A stretch of DNA of 64,000 nt from Gammaproteobacteria bacterium (GCA_018816095.1 JAHIWP010000022.1:1-64000), one strand, 5' to 3'; counted from the stretch's first letter, positions 27,259-37,894 are shown. Numbers and translations are program-made. Notes: generated by a model from the letters alone, not told the origin.

Positions 27259-27308
27259 CTAGCATTGCCGGCCCACATGCTGCGCCCTGCGTCCTTTCGG
27301 AGACATCC

Positions 27309-28448
27309 ATGCTTTTTCCCCGTCATCTGCCGGCGCTTGCCGGTTCCTTGTTGCTGGCTGTTCTGGCATCCCCGCTGTATGCCGCTGACGCCCCGCCCGC
27401 GCCTGAAGTAGTGGTGGAAACCGTAAAGGTCGAAGCATTGCCGCTGGAGTTTGAATACTCCGCCCGCACGGCCGGCTTTCGTGAAGTTCAGGTGCGCGCT
27501 CAGGTCAGTGGGATTCTGCAGGAACGCACTTACCTAGAAGGTAGCGCGGTGAAGAAGGGCCAGGTGATGTTTCGCATCGACCCGCGTACTTACCAGGCCG
27601 CACTGAGTCGGGCCAAGGGTGCACTCGCGCAGGAGCAAGCGCGCTATCGGCAAACCGAGCGTGATCTCAAGCGTATCCGTGAGCTGCAGAAGAAGGGCTT
27701 TGCCAGCGAGAGCGAGCTGGACAATGCCATCTCCAATTTCGAGCAGAGCAAGGCGAATATCCAGGCCGCCGAGGCCGAGGTGCTGTCCAAGCAGATCGAC
27801 CTCGACTACACCACGGTGAAGGCGCCCATTTCTGGTATTACCAGCAAAGAAACTGTTTCCGAAGGCAGTTTGATGGTCGCTGGCGATCCGAATGCCAGCC
27901 TGCTGAGCAATATCACCCAGCTGGATCCGATTTACGTCAACTTTGCGGCGCCCGACTCCGATGTGGCCAGTGTCCGCAATGGCCTGCAGAACGGCAGCCT
28001 GATGCTGCCTGAAGACGGCAAGATGAGTGTGAAAATTACCCTGGGCGACGGTAGTGTTTATCCGCTGGAGGGCAAGGTGGACTTTACCGATAGCCTGGTG
28101 GATCGCGGTACCGGTTCGGTCAGTGCGCGCGCCGTCGTACCTAACCCTGAGCAGAAGCTGCTACCCGGTCAGTTTGTCCGTGTACAGGTTAAAGGCCTAA
28201 GCCTGCCTAACGCTATGACCCTGCCTGAGCGCGCGGTTGCCCAAGGCCCTGCCGGCACCTTTGTTTATGTGGTCGACGACGCGGGTATTGCGCGCATGCG
28301 CCAGGTCACCACGGGCCATACGGCCAAGGGGCGTTGGGTGATTGTTTCCGGGATCAGTGAAGGTGATCGGGTGATCGTCGAAGGGTTGGCCAAAGTTCGC
28401 CCGGACAGCCCGGTCAGTATTGCTGCCCCCGCAGCCAGCCAGTCTTAA
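27309..28448 (+). CDS. RND efflux periplasmic adaptor
   Basis: A 379-residue membrane-fusion protein of the MexA/AcrA type bridging the RND pump and an outer-membrane channel. Barrel-sandwich halves are [20 protein letters not shown] and the [15 protein letters not shown] strand, with the helical hairpin between (about 100-170). Unusually, the signal region ([16 protein letters not shown]) has no lipobox cysteine, so it looks secreted rather than lipid-anchored. The start at 27309 opens directly into the signal peptide. It is followed after 13 bp by the pump gene. Confidence 0.9.
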   Translation: MLFPRHLPALAGSLLLAVLASPLYAADAPPAPEVVVETVKVEALPLEFEYSARTAGFREVQVRAQVSGILQERTYLEGSAVKKGQVMFRIDPRTYQAALSRAKGALAQEQARYRQTERDLKRIRELQKKGFASESELDNAISNFEQSKANIQAAEAEVLSKQIDLDYTTVKAPISGITSKETVSEGSLMVAGDPNASLLSNITQLDPIYVNFAAPDSDVASVRNGLQNGSLMLPEDGKMSVKITLGDGSVYPLEGKVDFTDSLVDRGTGSVSARAVVPNPEQKLLPGQFVRVQVKGLSLPNAMTLPERAVAQGPAGTFVYVVDDAGIARMRQVTTGHTAKGRWVIVSGISEGDRVIVEGLAKVRPDSPVSIAAPAASQS

Positions 28449-28461
28449 GGAGCGTCCCCAG

Positions 28462-31400
28462 GTGATCTCACGCTTCTTTATCGACCGCCCGGTATTTGCC
28501 GCGGTTATTTCCATCCTATTGGTGCTGGCCGGCCTCATGGCCATGCGTGCATTGCCTATCGCCCAGTACCCGCAAATTCTCCCGCCGCAAGTGTCGGTAA
28601 GCGCCAGCTATGCCGGTGCGAGCGCCCAAGTAATTGCCGAGACGGTCGCCGCACCGCTGGAGCAGTCGATCAACGGCGTTGAAGGGATGATTTACCAGCA
28701 GTCCAACTCCGGCGGCAACGCCATGAGTCTGTCGGTGTATTTCGAGGTTGGCACTGATCCAGACCAGGCCACCATCGACGTCAACAACCGGGTGCAGGCC
28801 GCCTTGGCCAAGTTGCCGGAAGAAGTGCGCCGTCAGGGCGTAAAAGTGCAGAAGAAGTCTTCGGACATCCTGCAGGTCGTGACCCTGTATTCGCCGGATG
28901 GCTCGCGTGATCCGGTGTATATCAGCAACTACGCGTTGATTAACGTGATCGACGAACTCAAGCGTCTGCCGGGCGTGGGCGATGTCAGCCAGTTCGGCTC
29001 GAAAGACTACTCCATGCGCATCTGGCTGCGTCCGGATAAGTTAGCCCAGTTCAACCTGACGCCGACCGATGTGGTTAATGCGATTCGTGAGCAAAACTCG
29101 CAGTTCGCTGCCGGCAGCTTCGGCCAGCAACCGCTCAAGCAGGAGCAGGACTTCACCTACACGGTGACCACCCAGGGCCGCTTTACGGATCCGCAAGAAT
29201 TTGAAAACGTCATCCTGCGTACCGATGAAACCGGTGCCAGCCTGTTGCTCAAGGATGTCGCACGGATCGAACTGGGCGCGCAGGACTACTCGCTGATGAC
29301 CTCGCTCAACGGTCAGCAAAACGCTGCCTTTGGTGTGTACCTGCAGCCGGGCGCAAATGCCCTGGATACGGCTGAGGCGGTCAGCACAACCTTGGCGCGA
29401 CTGTCGAAGACCTTCCCCAGTGGCATGACCTACAAGGTGCCGTACGACACCACCAAATTCGTCCGGGTGTCGATTGATGAGGTGATTTACACCTTCTTCG
29501 AAGCACTGGTCCTGGTGGTCTTGGTGGTGTTCCTCTTCCTGCAGAATTGGCGCGCTACGTTGATCCCGGTACTGGCGATTCCAGTCTCGTTGATCGGCAC
29601 TTTTGCCGGTATGTACATGCTCGGCTTCTCGATCAACTTGCTGACCCTGTTCGGCATGGTACTGGCTATCGGTATCGTGGTGGACGACGCCATTGTGGTG
29701 ATCGAGAACGTTGAGCGGGTAATGGCCACCGACAAGGTAGGCCCGCGTGAGGCCACCATCAAAGCCATGGAGGAGGTGACCGGCCCTATCATCGCTATTG
29801 TGCTGGTGCTCTGCGCGGTATTCGTGCCGGTGGGCTTCCTCGGCGGCCTGGCCGGGGAAATGTATAAACAGTTCGCCATCACCATTGCCGTATCAGTGGT
29901 GATCTCCGGCATTGTTGCCCTGACCCTGAGCCCGGCACTCTGTGCCTTGCTGCTCAAGCCCGGGCATCACGAACCGGCGGCACCGTTCCGTGCGTTTAAC
30001 CGCGTTTTTGACAAGCTGACCAATGGTTACACCGCGGGCGTGCGTTTCTTCCTCAAGCGCACGGCGGTTGGTTTGCTGCTGTTTGGGGGGATGATCGCGC
30101 TGATGGTCGTGCTGTTTAACCGGGTGCCTAGCTCCCTGGTGCCCAGTGAAGACCAAGGTTATGTGATCAATGCCTACTTCCTGCCGCCTGCTGCTTCGTT
30201 GACCCGCACCGAGAAACTCACCAGCGAGGTGACCCAGCAGTTGATGGCGCATCCGGCGGTAGAGAACGTGGTGACCTTTGCCGGCTTCGACATTCTCTCC
30301 TCCGGTACTCGCAGCAGTTCGGGAGTGTCCTTTGTGCCGCTCAAAGACTGGAGCGAACGCACCACGCCGGAACTGGATGCGCGCAACTTAACGCGTGAGT
30401 TCATGGGCATGGCCTCGTCGCAAAAAGACGGCGTGATGATGAGCTTCAACCCGCCGCCGATCACTGGCATGAGTACCACCGGCGGTTTTGAAGGCTATAT
30501 CCAGGACCGCAGTGGCGGTACTACCGCTGACTTAGCGAGCAAGGTGCAGGCTTTCCTGGCCGCTGCCGCCAAACGTCCTGAGTTGGCGGGTGTACAAAGC
30601 ACCTTTAGCGCCAACGTACCGCAGTACTTTATTGACCTGGATCGCACTAAAGCGCGCGCGCTTGGGGTGACGGTGAGTGATGTGTTCACTGCCATGCAGG
30701 CCACATTCGGCAGTTACTACGTCAATGACTTCAGCCTGTATGGCCGCACGTTCCAAGTCAGCCTGCAGGCTGAGGCGGAATTCCGCAGCAAGCCCGAGGA
30801 CCTGTCCCAGGTCTATGTGCGTGCGGCCAGTGGTGAGTTGGTATCGTTGGCCAGTTTGGTCAAGGTCGAACGTATTCTCGGCCCGGATACCTATGCACGC
30901 TTCAACGTTTACCCCGCCGCGAAGATCCTTGGCGGGCCGGCGCCTGGTTACAGCTCGGGCCAGGCGCTGAGCGTAATCCAGGAGGTTGCGAACGAAGTGC
31001 TGGGCAGCGATTACAGCATTGGTTGGACCGGCTCGGCTTACCAGGAAGTGGCGTCTCAGGGTTCTGGCAGCAGTGCCTTCATCTTCGGCCTGATCATGGT
31101 GTTCCTGATCCTCGCGGCGCAGTACGAGCGTTGGACCTTGCCACTGGCGGTGGTCACGGCCGTACCGTTTGCGGTATTCGGTGCGATTCTCGCCGTATGG
31201 CTGCGCGGTATCGAAAACGATCTTTACTTCCAGGTCGGCCTTCTTACGTTGATCGGCCTGGCCGCGAAGAACGCCATCCTGATCGTCGAGTTCGCCGTGC
31301 TCAACCGACACAATGGCATGGGCATCTTCGAGTCGGCGCTGGAGGCGGCGCGTTTGCGTTTCCGTCCGATCATCATGACGTCGCTGGCCTTTATTCTCGG

Positions 31401-31590
31401 TGTTGTGCCGCTGGCAATTAGTACGGGGGCGGGCTCGGCCAGCCGTCACTCGATTGGTACTGGCGTCATCGGCGGCATGCTGGCGGCAACCTTCCTGGCA
31501 ATCTTCCTGATCCCGATGTTCTACATGCTGGTGGAGTCATTAGCGGAAAAAATCGGCAAAGGCCGGAAGAAAGCCGACTCAGCAGTTTGA
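28462..31590 (+). CDS. RND multidrug efflux pump, HAE1 family
   Basis: A proton-driven drug exporter of about 1042 residues, twelve helices and two large periplasmic loops. [20 protein letters not shown] is helix 1; [18 protein letters not shown] in helix 4 carries the proton-relay aspartates; [14 protein letters not shown] is the helix 10 lysine region. By eye the sequence is nearer MexF-like than MexB-like pumps. The GTG start has AAGGAG nine bases upstream. No outer-membrane factor gene follows, so a channel encoded elsewhere must serve. Confidence 0.93.
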   Translation: MISRFFIDRPVFAAVISILLVLAGLMAMRALPIAQYPQILPPQVSVSASYAGASAQVIAETVAAPLEQSINGVEGMIYQQSNSGGNAMSLSVYFEVGTDPDQATIDVNNRVQAALAKLPEEVRRQGVKVQKKSSDILQVVTLYSPDGSRDPVYISNYALINVIDELKRLPGVGDVSQFGSKDYSMRIWLRPDKLAQFNLTPTDVVNAIREQNSQFAAGSFGQQPLKQEQDFTYTVTTQGRFTDPQEFENVILRTDETGASLLLKDVARIELGAQDYSLMTSLNGQQNAAFGVYLQPGANALDTAEAVSTTLARLSKTFPSGMTYKVPYDTTKFVRVSIDEVIYTFFEALVLVVLVVFLFLQNWRATLIPVLAIPVSLIGTFAGMYMLGFSINLLTLFGMVLAIGIVVDDAIVVIENVERVMATDKVGPREATIKAMEEVTGPIIAIVLVLCAVFVPVGFLGGLAGEMYKQFAITIAVSVVISGIVALTLSPALCALLLKPGHHEPAAPFRAFNRVFDKLTNGYTAGVRFFLKRTAVGLLLFGGMIALMVVLFNRVPSSLVPSEDQGYVINAYFLPPAASLTRTEKLTSEVTQQLMAHPAVENVVTFAGFDILSSGTRSSSGVSFVPLKDWSERTTPELDARNLTREFMGMASSQKDGVMMSFNPPPITGMSTTGGFEGYIQDRSGGTTADLASKVQAFLAAAAKRPELAGVQSTFSANVPQYFIDLDRTKARALGVTVSDVFTAMQATFGSYYVNDFSLYGRTFQVSLQAEAEFRSKPEDLSQVYVRAASGELVSLASLVKVERILGPDTYARFNVYPAAKILGGPAPGYSSGQALSVIQEVANEVLGSDYSIGWTGSAYQEVASQGSGSSAFIFGLIMVFLILAAQYERWTLPLAVVTAVPFAVFGAILAVWLRGIENDLYFQVGLLTLIGLAAKNAILIVEFAVLNRHNGMGIFESALEAARLRFRPIIMTSLAFILGVVPLAISTGAGSASRHSIGTGVIGGMLAATFLAIFLIPMFYMLVESLAEKIGKGRKKADSAV

Positions 31591-31655
31591 TCTCTGCGCC
31601 CTGTCACGGGGCTAGCAGGGCGTAGCCCGGATGCACTCCGGGAGCGCTCTGTGAG

Positions 31656-31686
31656 GCCGTAACCCGGTGTTTTTCCGGGTTACGGC
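31656..31686 (+). terminator. Hairpin after the RND operon
   Basis: GCCGTAACCCGG pairs perfectly with CCGGGTTACGGC over 12 bp with loop TGTTTTT. No T-tract follows the 3' arm, so it may be a repeat or a processing hairpin rather than a classical terminator. Confidence 0.5.
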
Positions 31687-31712
31687 AGCGGATAGCCCCC
31701 TATTTAATCTGG

Positions 31713-32909
31713 ATGTACATGCCCTTACGTCTTTTGTTGATCCTCGGCTCGCTAAGCGCCTTTGGGCCGCTGGCTATCGATTTTTACCTGCCGAGCTTCC
31801 CGGCTCTGGCACAGGCCTTTGCCACCGATGTGGAGCACGTGCAGCTGTCGTTGGCGGCGTACTTTGCAGGTCTGGCTATTGGTCAACTGGTATACGGCCC
31901 TTTGGCGGACCGCTTTGGCCGGCGCAAGCCATTGTTGTTCGGGGTGCTGTTGTTCAGCCTGGCTTCACTGGCCTGCGCATTGGCGCCGAGTCTGGAATGG
32001 CTAATTGCTGCACGCTTTGTTCAGGCGTTGGGCGGTTGTGCCGGGATGGTGGTGTCGCGCGCGGTGGTGCGTGACCTGTGTGACCCAATCAATTCGGCCA
32101 AGGTGTTTTCCCAGTTGATGCTGGTGATGGGCGTGGCGCCGATTCTTGCGCCACTGGCCGGCGGCCTGCTGCTCAGCGCGTTTGGGTGGCCATCAATCTT
32201 TATCTGCCTGACGCTGTTCAGCCTTATCTGCCTGCTCGCGCTGGCTAAGTGGTTGCCGGAAACCCTGGCCAAGGATGTTCCGCCAGCCCCTCTGCGCGGT
32301 GCGGTAGGTGAGTACAAGCGACTGTTCGCCAACCTGCCGTTTCTGGGGTATGCACTGACTGGCGGTTTTGCCGTGGCCGGGATGTTTGCCTACATCGCGG
32401 GTTCGCCGTTTGTGTTTATCGAGCTGTATGGCGTCCCCGCCGAGCACTATGGCGTGTTGTTCGGCAGTAATGCCCTGGGGTTTATTCTGGTGGCCCAATT
32501 GAACGCTTGGCTGGTCGCGCGGCATGGGCCGGCTTACTGGCTAGGCAAAACTGTTTGGTTCTACTTGGCGTGCGGCCTGGCGTTATTGTTGGTGGCGCTG
32601 GCCAAGCCGCAGGCCTTGTGGCCGTTGTTGATTCCGCTGTTCGGCTGCATTGCTTGTTTAGGCATTCTGCTGCCCAACGCCTCGGCCTGCGCTATGGCCG
32701 GGCAAGGCCGGCATGCTGGCAGTGCTTCAGCGTTGCTGGGCAGCCTGCAATTTGTCATCGCCGCCAGTGCCGCCACCATGGTCGGTGTGCTGCATGACGG
32801 CAGTGCCTGGTCAGTTGCGGTGGTGATTTTTGCCTGCGGGTTATTGGCCGTGGGGTTTTCCCTGTTTACCCGCTGGGCCGAGCGTGGTACGAACCACGTG
32901 CTGGGTTAA
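31713..32909 (+). CDS. Bcr/CflA-family MFS drug transporter
   Basis: A 398-residue, twelve-helix major facilitator exporter. LSAFGPLAIDFYLPSFPAL and the loop 2-3 signature GPLADRFGRRKPLLFG (about residues 62-77) are typical of Bcr/CflA drug-proton antiporters (bicyclomycin, chloramphenicol-type substrates). RFVQALGGCAGMVVSRAVVRD marks helix 4-5. An alternative ATG lies two codons in, at 31719. It is 120 bp after the RND pump and probably separately transcribed. Confidence 0.9.
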   Translation: MYMPLRLLLILGSLSAFGPLAIDFYLPSFPALAQAFATDVEHVQLSLAAYFAGLAIGQLVYGPLADRFGRRKPLLFGVLLFSLASLACALAPSLEWLIAARFVQALGGCAGMVVSRAVVRDLCDPINSAKVFSQLMLVMGVAPILAPLAGGLLLSAFGWPSIFICLTLFSLICLLALAKWLPETLAKDVPPAPLRGAVGEYKRLFANLPFLGYALTGGFAVAGMFAYIAGSPFVFIELYGVPAEHYGVLFGSNALGFILVAQLNAWLVARHGPAYWLGKTVWFYLACGLALLLVALAKPQALWPLLIPLFGCIACLGILLPNASACAMAGQGRHAGSASALLGSLQFVIAASAATMVGVLHDGSAWSVAVVIFACGLLAVGFSLFTRWAERGTNHVLG

Positions 32910-33085
32910 CTGGCAACGCGCTGCTGCTCTGCGGGTAAGACATGCGGTGCGTTCAGGCGGGCTTGCAGGGTGCTGACAAACTCGCGGGCTTCGGGCTCGC
33001 TGCGGAAGGTGACCGTTTGCTTACCCAGGCGCACTTGCCAGCCGCGACCTGCGGCGGTGTTTACAGGTTGGATCATGACGTTCAT
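32906..33085 (-). CDS. Small uncharacterised protein, 59 residues
   Basis: A short gene overlapping the end of the transporter gene by four bases, tail to tail. It has an excellent ribosome site (GAGGAG, seven bases before ATG). The product begins MNVMIQPVNTAAGRGWQVRL, continues with VTFRSEPEAREFVSTLQARL and ends RVAS. It contains a beta-strand pair then an amphipathic helix; no signal peptide or membrane segment. I do not recognise a named family. Confidence 0.7.
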   Translation of the reverse strand: MNVMIQPVNTAAGRGWQVRLGKQTVTFRSEPEAREFVSTLQARLNAPHVLPAEQQRVAS

Positions 33086-33185
33086 GGACGTATCTCCTCT
33101 GCAAGAGCACGCAGTCTAGTTGCTAGACATGAACATTGATTGACTTGAAACAAATTCGATCACGACGAACGCACCGTTGGTCTGA

Positions 33186-35027
33186 TCAGTTTATCGTGGT
33201 CACGCTTAACTGCACCGCCAGTCCCGCTAGACGAGTGAACTCTGTCACCAGGGCGATATCCGCAGCGCTCGGCCGTGTGGGCTGCAAATAGTAGATGCCG
33301 AAAGTGCCCAGCACCTGACCGCCATCATCCTTGAAGGGCAGTGACCAGCAGGCGTGTAAGCCTGCAGCCATTGCGACGGCCCGGTAATCGCGCCAGTAGG
33401 GGTGCTGGCTGAGGTCTTCGGCAATGACCAGTTCACCACTCACGGCGGCGTGTCCGCATGAGCCCACTTCCAGCCCCGCCTTAATCCCTTCGATGGCTTG
33501 GCAATACGCTTTCGGCAGGCTGGGGGCTGCGCCAACATGCAGGCGCTGTTGCTCATCGAGCAGCATGATCGATACACGCATTTGTGGTTGCAGGTTTTCC
33601 AGGCGCTGGGTGATGCCCGCGAGAATACTGTGCAACGGGTGCAACCCCAGCAGCTCATCGAGTACTGCATTGCGCGCCTGTTGCAGTTGCTGAGTCTGAT
33701 GGCGCTCATGGACGTCACGCAGGCTACCGTGCAGGCCTTGCTCCAGCTCACTGAAATTGAACTGCAACTCAACCCGACGAGCCGGGCCGCTGCGGGTCAG
33801 TAGCTGACACTCCAGGCGCAGATTATCCAGTTTGCCGCCGAGTAACTCATGCAGCCTATGGCTGAGCGGGGGCTGGCCCAACTCGGGCATAAAGTGCTGC
33901 AGCGGGCTGCCAAGGCTTTCGTGAATGGGGTAGCCGCTGATTTGCTCCCAAGCGGGGTTGAGAAAGGTCAGCTGAGCGGCGGCATCGGTGATGAAAATCG
34001 CATCGCCTAGGTGCTCAACCAGCGAGCGGTAGCGGTGGTCACTGGCTTGCAGTTCGCTGTCGGTCTTCTTATGTTCAGTGAGGTCGATGTCAACGCAGTA
34101 CAGCTCGAGTTGATCAAGGCTGTTGCGCAGCATTAAGTGGCTGGAATAGACCCATACCGGGCTGCCGTCTTTACGTTGTAACTGCACCTCTGCCGCAGGA
34201 ATCGGCGGGCCGCCGAGCTGCCATAGGTTAATTGCAGTGGCCACCTTGCTACGCGCTGGTGGCGGCACGATCAGCTCTTCCAACCGACGGCCCATTACCT
34301 CATGCACGGCATAGCCGTAGAGCTGGCTACTGGCCTGGTTCCAGTAAATCACGCGGCGTTCACGGTCGTAGCCTTGCACTGCAATGCGAGGCGTTTGCTC
34401 GAACAATTGGCGAAAGCGTTGCTCGCTTTCTCGCAGGGCGCTTTCGTCGCGTTTCTGCAGGCTGATGTCTTGAAGGGTGCCCAAGATTCGGCTGTGTTCG
34501 TCGACCTCACCGCGCAGCATCAGCCACGTGGTTTGCGACTGTTGTGGTTTTAACAGCCGGGCGCTGACGAGCATCGGGCTGTGGTCATCGATCAAGGCCT
34601 GCAAGGCGCGCTTTACGTGAGTACGTTCGGCTGGGTGCAGGCAGTTGAGTAGTTGTTCAAGGCTGCATGTGTGGCTGTCATGGTTACGGCCGAGCAGGTT
34701 CCGCGCCTCTTCACTGAGCTGGAAGTCATGGTTGTATTCCCAGCTGCCGAGTGAGGCACTGCGTTGAGTCCGTTTTAGCAGGTTGCTGCTCTGGGTGAGG
34801 GCATCAAGCAGAAGACGCTGCGCGCGCCGATCACGGTAGCTGACAAAAAAGATCAGGCTCGTGCTGAGCATGACAAACAACACGCTTTTAACAATGTTCA
34901 GGCTGCCCAATAGCTCGCTGCTGCTAATAAATTTTGGCAGCAGATAATTGCTGCCGAAAATCCACAGGGAGCTGAACAATAAATAAAGGCCGGCGAGGCG
35001 TAGGGGGCCTTTCAGATCGGGTCGCAT
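33186..35027 (-). CDS. Membrane PAS/GAF sensor protein without an output domain
   Basis: A protein of about 613 residues. Two N-terminal transmembrane segments (about 12-31 and 44-62) are followed by PAS/PAC modules (about 90-195, 200-325, 330-450) and a C-terminal GAF domain (about 465-605). The GAF resembles that of the DosP-like protein at 16861-19404 (shared GSCG, ACWSLPFKD and VLGTFGIYY-type motifs). The gene stops right after GAF, with no kinase, GGDEF, EAL or MCP domain. The start was set at MRPDLKGPLRLAG because the 20 residues before it lack family character. It may act through a protein partner. Confidence 0.8.
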   Translation of the reverse strand: MRPDLKGPLRLAGLYLLFSSLWIFGSNYLLPKFISSSELLGSLNIVKSVLFVMLSTSLIFFVSYRDRRAQRLLLDALTQSSNLLKRTQRSASLGSWEYNHDFQLSEEARNLLGRNHDSHTCSLEQLLNCLHPAERTHVKRALQALIDDHSPMLVSARLLKPQQSQTTWLMLRGEVDEHSRILGTLQDISLQKRDESALRESEQRFRQLFEQTPRIAVQGYDRERRVIYWNQASSQLYGYAVHEVMGRRLEELIVPPPARSKVATAINLWQLGGPPIPAAEVQLQRKDGSPVWVYSSHLMLRNSLDQLELYCVDIDLTEHKKTDSELQASDHRYRSLVEHLGDAIFITDAAAQLTFLNPAWEQISGYPIHESLGSPLQHFMPELGQPPLSHRLHELLGGKLDNLRLECQLLTRSGPARRVELQFNFSELEQGLHGSLRDVHERHQTQQLQQARNAVLDELLGLHPLHSILAGITQRLENLQPQMRVSIMLLDEQQRLHVGAAPSLPKAYCQAIEGIKAGLEVGSCGHAAVSGELVIAEDLSQHPYWRDYRAVAMAAGLHACWSLPFKDDGGQVLGTFGIYYLQPTRPSAADIALVTEFTRLAGLAVQLSVTTIN

Positions 35028-35207
35028 CCTTACCGCCCACTCAGTTGGATTGGTCGAACGTCCAGCCGCTGGCCATACAGGCTGCAATGCCAGCGCGGCT
35101 GCTGAAGAAAGTTTAGTTGGCAGTGCTGAGCCTGCACGCTACAGCAGCGCTATTCACATACTGTTTTGGAGCGCCCTGCTAAGTAGCGGCAGGGCGAGCG
35201 CGCCGAA

Positions 35208-36695
35208 TTAATTCGCCGGTACAGGCTCTGGTTGCAAGGCTTTCTCAGCGCCGCTATGCAGCGGTACCCCAAGGTCGAGCAAGGCATTCTTGGGGGACAG
35301 CTGTGCGCCCTGGATACTGCCGTACTGCAACCATTGGTTGTCCTGGGAGAACAGCAGGCGCACCAAGTTCTCCACTTCACGCACGGTCAGTTGATCATCG
35401 GTAAGCAGCATGCTGCTTACCGCCAGCGTTGCTACTGGATCGTTCTGTTGTGGGTAGGTGCCCTGGGGAAGATTGAACGCGAAGCTGCCCGGGTGCTGCT
35501 GTTGTAGTCTGCCGATTGCGGCTTCTGCCAGTGGTAGCAGGCGCAGATTAACGGTTTCGCTGGCCGCGCGGATGCTGTCGGCTGGTGCGCCAATGACCTG
35601 AATCAGCGCGTCCAGTTGGTTATCACGTAAGGCACTTAGGGCCTGCTGAAGGTCAAGCTCGGCGGCCGCAGCCAGATCCTTCGGTTGCAGCCCGTGGGCA
35701 GTTAGTACTGCCAGCGCGGTGAGGCGCGAGGCCGAGCCAGGCTGGCCGATATTGACTCGTTTGCCGCGCAGATCGGCGATGTTTTGCAGCCCGCTCCTGG
35801 CATTGACCAGTACATGTACCGGCTCGGGGTAAAGGTTAGCAATGACGCGTAATCTGAGGTCTGGACCATCATCCTGGAACGGGCCGATGCCGTGGACGGC
35901 AGCATAGGCGGCATCGCTTTGCGACAAGGCCGCCACTACCTCACCACGGCGTAGCATGCGCAAGTTGTCCAGGCCACCTTCGGTGTTCAGCGCGCGCACA
36001 CTTACCCCCTGTTTTTTTAGCAATTCAGTAACCGCTTGCGCAAAACGTGCGTATTGTCCGGCTGGCGGCCCACCTGCCAGCGGATAACCGCTCTCCAGGC
36101 GGGAAAGGCGGCTGCGGATATTACTCAGGGCGCGCTCCAGTTCGTCGTCAATGGCTTTGCGCTCCTGTGGGCTGGTGCCGCCAGGGCCAAGATTCAACGC
36201 GGTGCTGATCGCGTTAACCAGCGTTTCCCGTTTGCTGTTACCGCCTTCCCCCGACTGAGCTGCGCGGGGTGCGGTAAAGCCTTGGGGCACGACTGCCTGC
36301 CAGCTGCCGTGCTGTTCGCGGTAGATCAGGCTGCCATGCACTTTGAGCAGATCCCCCGCGCGATTGCCGCCGCTCTGGATCCCGGATAAGCCGCGTGGTC
36401 CAGCACCCAAGGCCGTGACCAGGCTGGCCACACCGGGTGAGTCCCAAGCACCGAAGTCTTGATCCTGTTCAACCTTGAGCGTGGCATCGAAGTAGACCAC
36501 TAAGCGTTTTTCCCCGTCCGGCGCGTTGGCGTCATTGGCCGACCCGCGGCGCTGCAGTTGGTCAAGGCTTAGCAGGCTCGCTGGAAAGACCTGCTGCAGG
36601 CGTTGTTGCAGATCACTCTGCAAGGTTTCTGGCGTCGGCCCGCGTGAGCAGGCCGCGAGTAATGTGGCGCAGAGCAGCAAAATAAGCAGGCGCAT
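35208..36695 (-). CDS. TAXI-family substrate-binding lipoprotein
   Basis: A protein of about 495 residues. The signal peptide ends in the lipobox LLAAC (Cys16), so it is anchored to a membrane on the periplasmic side. Residues about 20-195 form an N-terminal domain I do not recognise. From about 205 it matches TAXI TRAP-transporter binding proteins: LAGGPPAGQYARFAQAV, then MLRRGEVVAALSQSDAAYAA, RGKRVNIGQPGSASRLTALA and LDALIQVIGAPADSI. No TRAP membrane subunits follow. The ATG at 36695 lies two bases after the gltS stop with GGAGG inside the gltS end, so the two are coupled. Confidence 0.85.
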   Translation of the reverse strand: MRLLILLLCATLLAACSRGPTPETLQSDLQQRLQQVFPASLLSLDQLQRRGSANDANAPDGEKRLVVYFDATLKVEQDQDFGAWDSPGVASLVTALGAGPRGLSGIQSGGNRAGDLLKVHGSLIYREQHGSWQAVVPQGFTAPRAAQSGEGGNSKRETLVNAISTALNLGPGGTSPQERKAIDDELERALSNIRSRLSRLESGYPLAGGPPAGQYARFAQAVTELLKKQGVSVRALNTEGGLDNLRMLRRGEVVAALSQSDAAYAAVHGIGPFQDDGPDLRLRVIANLYPEPVHVLVNARSGLQNIADLRGKRVNIGQPGSASRLTALAVLTAHGLQPKDLAAAAELDLQQALSALRDNQLDALIQVIGAPADSIRAASETVNLRLLPLAEAAIGRLQQQHPGSFAFNLPQGTYPQQNDPVATLAVSSMLLTDDQLTVREVENLVRLLFSQDNQWLQYGSIQGAQLSPKNALLDLGVPLHSGAEKALQPEPVPAN

Positions 36696-36697
36696 GC

Positions 36698-37894
36698 TCA
36701 ACCTCCAACCCAGGGCAGTGACAGGTAGCCGGTAAGAACCAGGGCGTTGAGCAAGTCGATGAGAAACGCACCGACCAGAGGCACCACCAAAAATGCCTGG
36801 GGAGCGGGGCCGTATTTCTGGGTAATCGCTTGCATGTTGGCAATAGCGGTGGCGGTGGCGCCCATCGCGAAGCCGCAGAAGGCGGCGGACATCACCGCAC
36901 TTTCATAGTCACGCCCCACCGCGCGATAGACCAGCAGGCCGCCATAGATCAACACGACTAGCAGTTGCCCCAGCAGGATCAGTAGCAGTGGCCCGGCCAG
37001 GCTGGCAACACTGGCCAAGTTCAGCGCCATCATGGTGATTGCCAGAAACAGCGCCAGGGTCAGGCTGGAGAGCATATCGATGGCCGCATCGTTAAAGCGT
37101 AAACCGATCAGGTGGCCGCCATTACGGATCGCTACGCCCAGCAGCAGGCACCAAAGAAAGCTCGGCAGGGTAACTGGCCCGCCGCTGACCAGATTGGCCA
37201 GCCAGCTGCCGGCGAGTACCGCAATCAACACCGCCGCCAGTACGGGAATCAGGTTGCCTGCTTTAATGGGCGCAGCCTCGGTGGCGTCGCTGCTTATGTA
37301 GGTGGCGGCCGCTTGGCCATCGCTGCCCGCCAGTTGGTGACGCTTGATTAGCCACTGCGCCAGTGGCCCGCCGCAGATGCCGCCCAATACCAGGCCGAGG
37401 GTGGCTCCGGTCATCGCCAGTTCCATGATTGACTGGATGTTGTTCACCTCGGCGAAGCGTTCGGCATACGCCGCGCCCGTGCCGTGGCCGCCGACCAAGG
37501 TGATGCTGCCGCCGATCAACCCCATTAGCGGATGCATGTCCAGCCCCCAGGCGATTAATAGCCCTGTGAGGTTTTGTAGAAGCAGGAAGGGGATCAGTAC
37601 GAGTACGAACATCAGCAGGCGTTTGCCGCCTTGCTTGAGCAGGCTGAGATTGGCCGACAGGCCCACGGCAGCGAAAAACGCCAACAGCAACACCGGCTTG
37701 AGCGTGGAATCGAACTCGAGGCTGAAGCTACTGAGTTCGCCGCTGATCAGCATGCCGACGGCAAACAGCAGGCCGCCGGTGATGGGGTCGGGAATGTTGT
37801 AGTGCGACAACAGTGGTATTTGGCGGTTAACCCAGCGTCCGAGCAGCAGCACCAGGGTGGCGACTAGCAGGGTTTCCAGGGGGAGTAAGGTCAC
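36698..37894 (-). CDS. gltS: Sodium/glutamate symporter GltS
   Basis: A 398-residue inner-membrane Na+/glutamate carrier of the ESS family, about ten helices in two inverted halves. The pore motif GGSITLVGGHGTGAAYAERF (about residues 130-149) and the second-half GFAMGATATAIANMQ re-entrant loop are present. GTG start with AAGGAG seven bases upstream. It is the first gene of a pair with the TAXI lipoprotein. Confidence 0.93.
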   Translation of the reverse strand: MTLLPLETLLVATLVLLLGRWVNRQIPLLSHYNIPDPITGGLLFAVGMLISGELSSFSLEFDSTLKPVLLLAFFAAVGLSANLSLLKQGGKRLLMFVLVLIPFLLLQNLTGLLIAWGLDMHPLMGLIGGSITLVGGHGTGAAYAERFAEVNNIQSIMELAMTGATLGLVLGGICGGPLAQWLIKRHQLAGSDGQAAATYISSDATEAAPIKAGNLIPVLAAVLIAVLAGSWLANLVSGGPVTLPSFLWCLLLGVAIRNGGHLIGLRFNDAAIDMLSSLTLALFLAITMMALNLASVASLAGPLLLILLGQLLVVLIYGGLLVYRAVGRDYESAVMSAAFCGFAMGATATAIANMQAITQKYGPAPQAFLVVPLVGAFLIDLLNALVLTGYLSLPWVGG

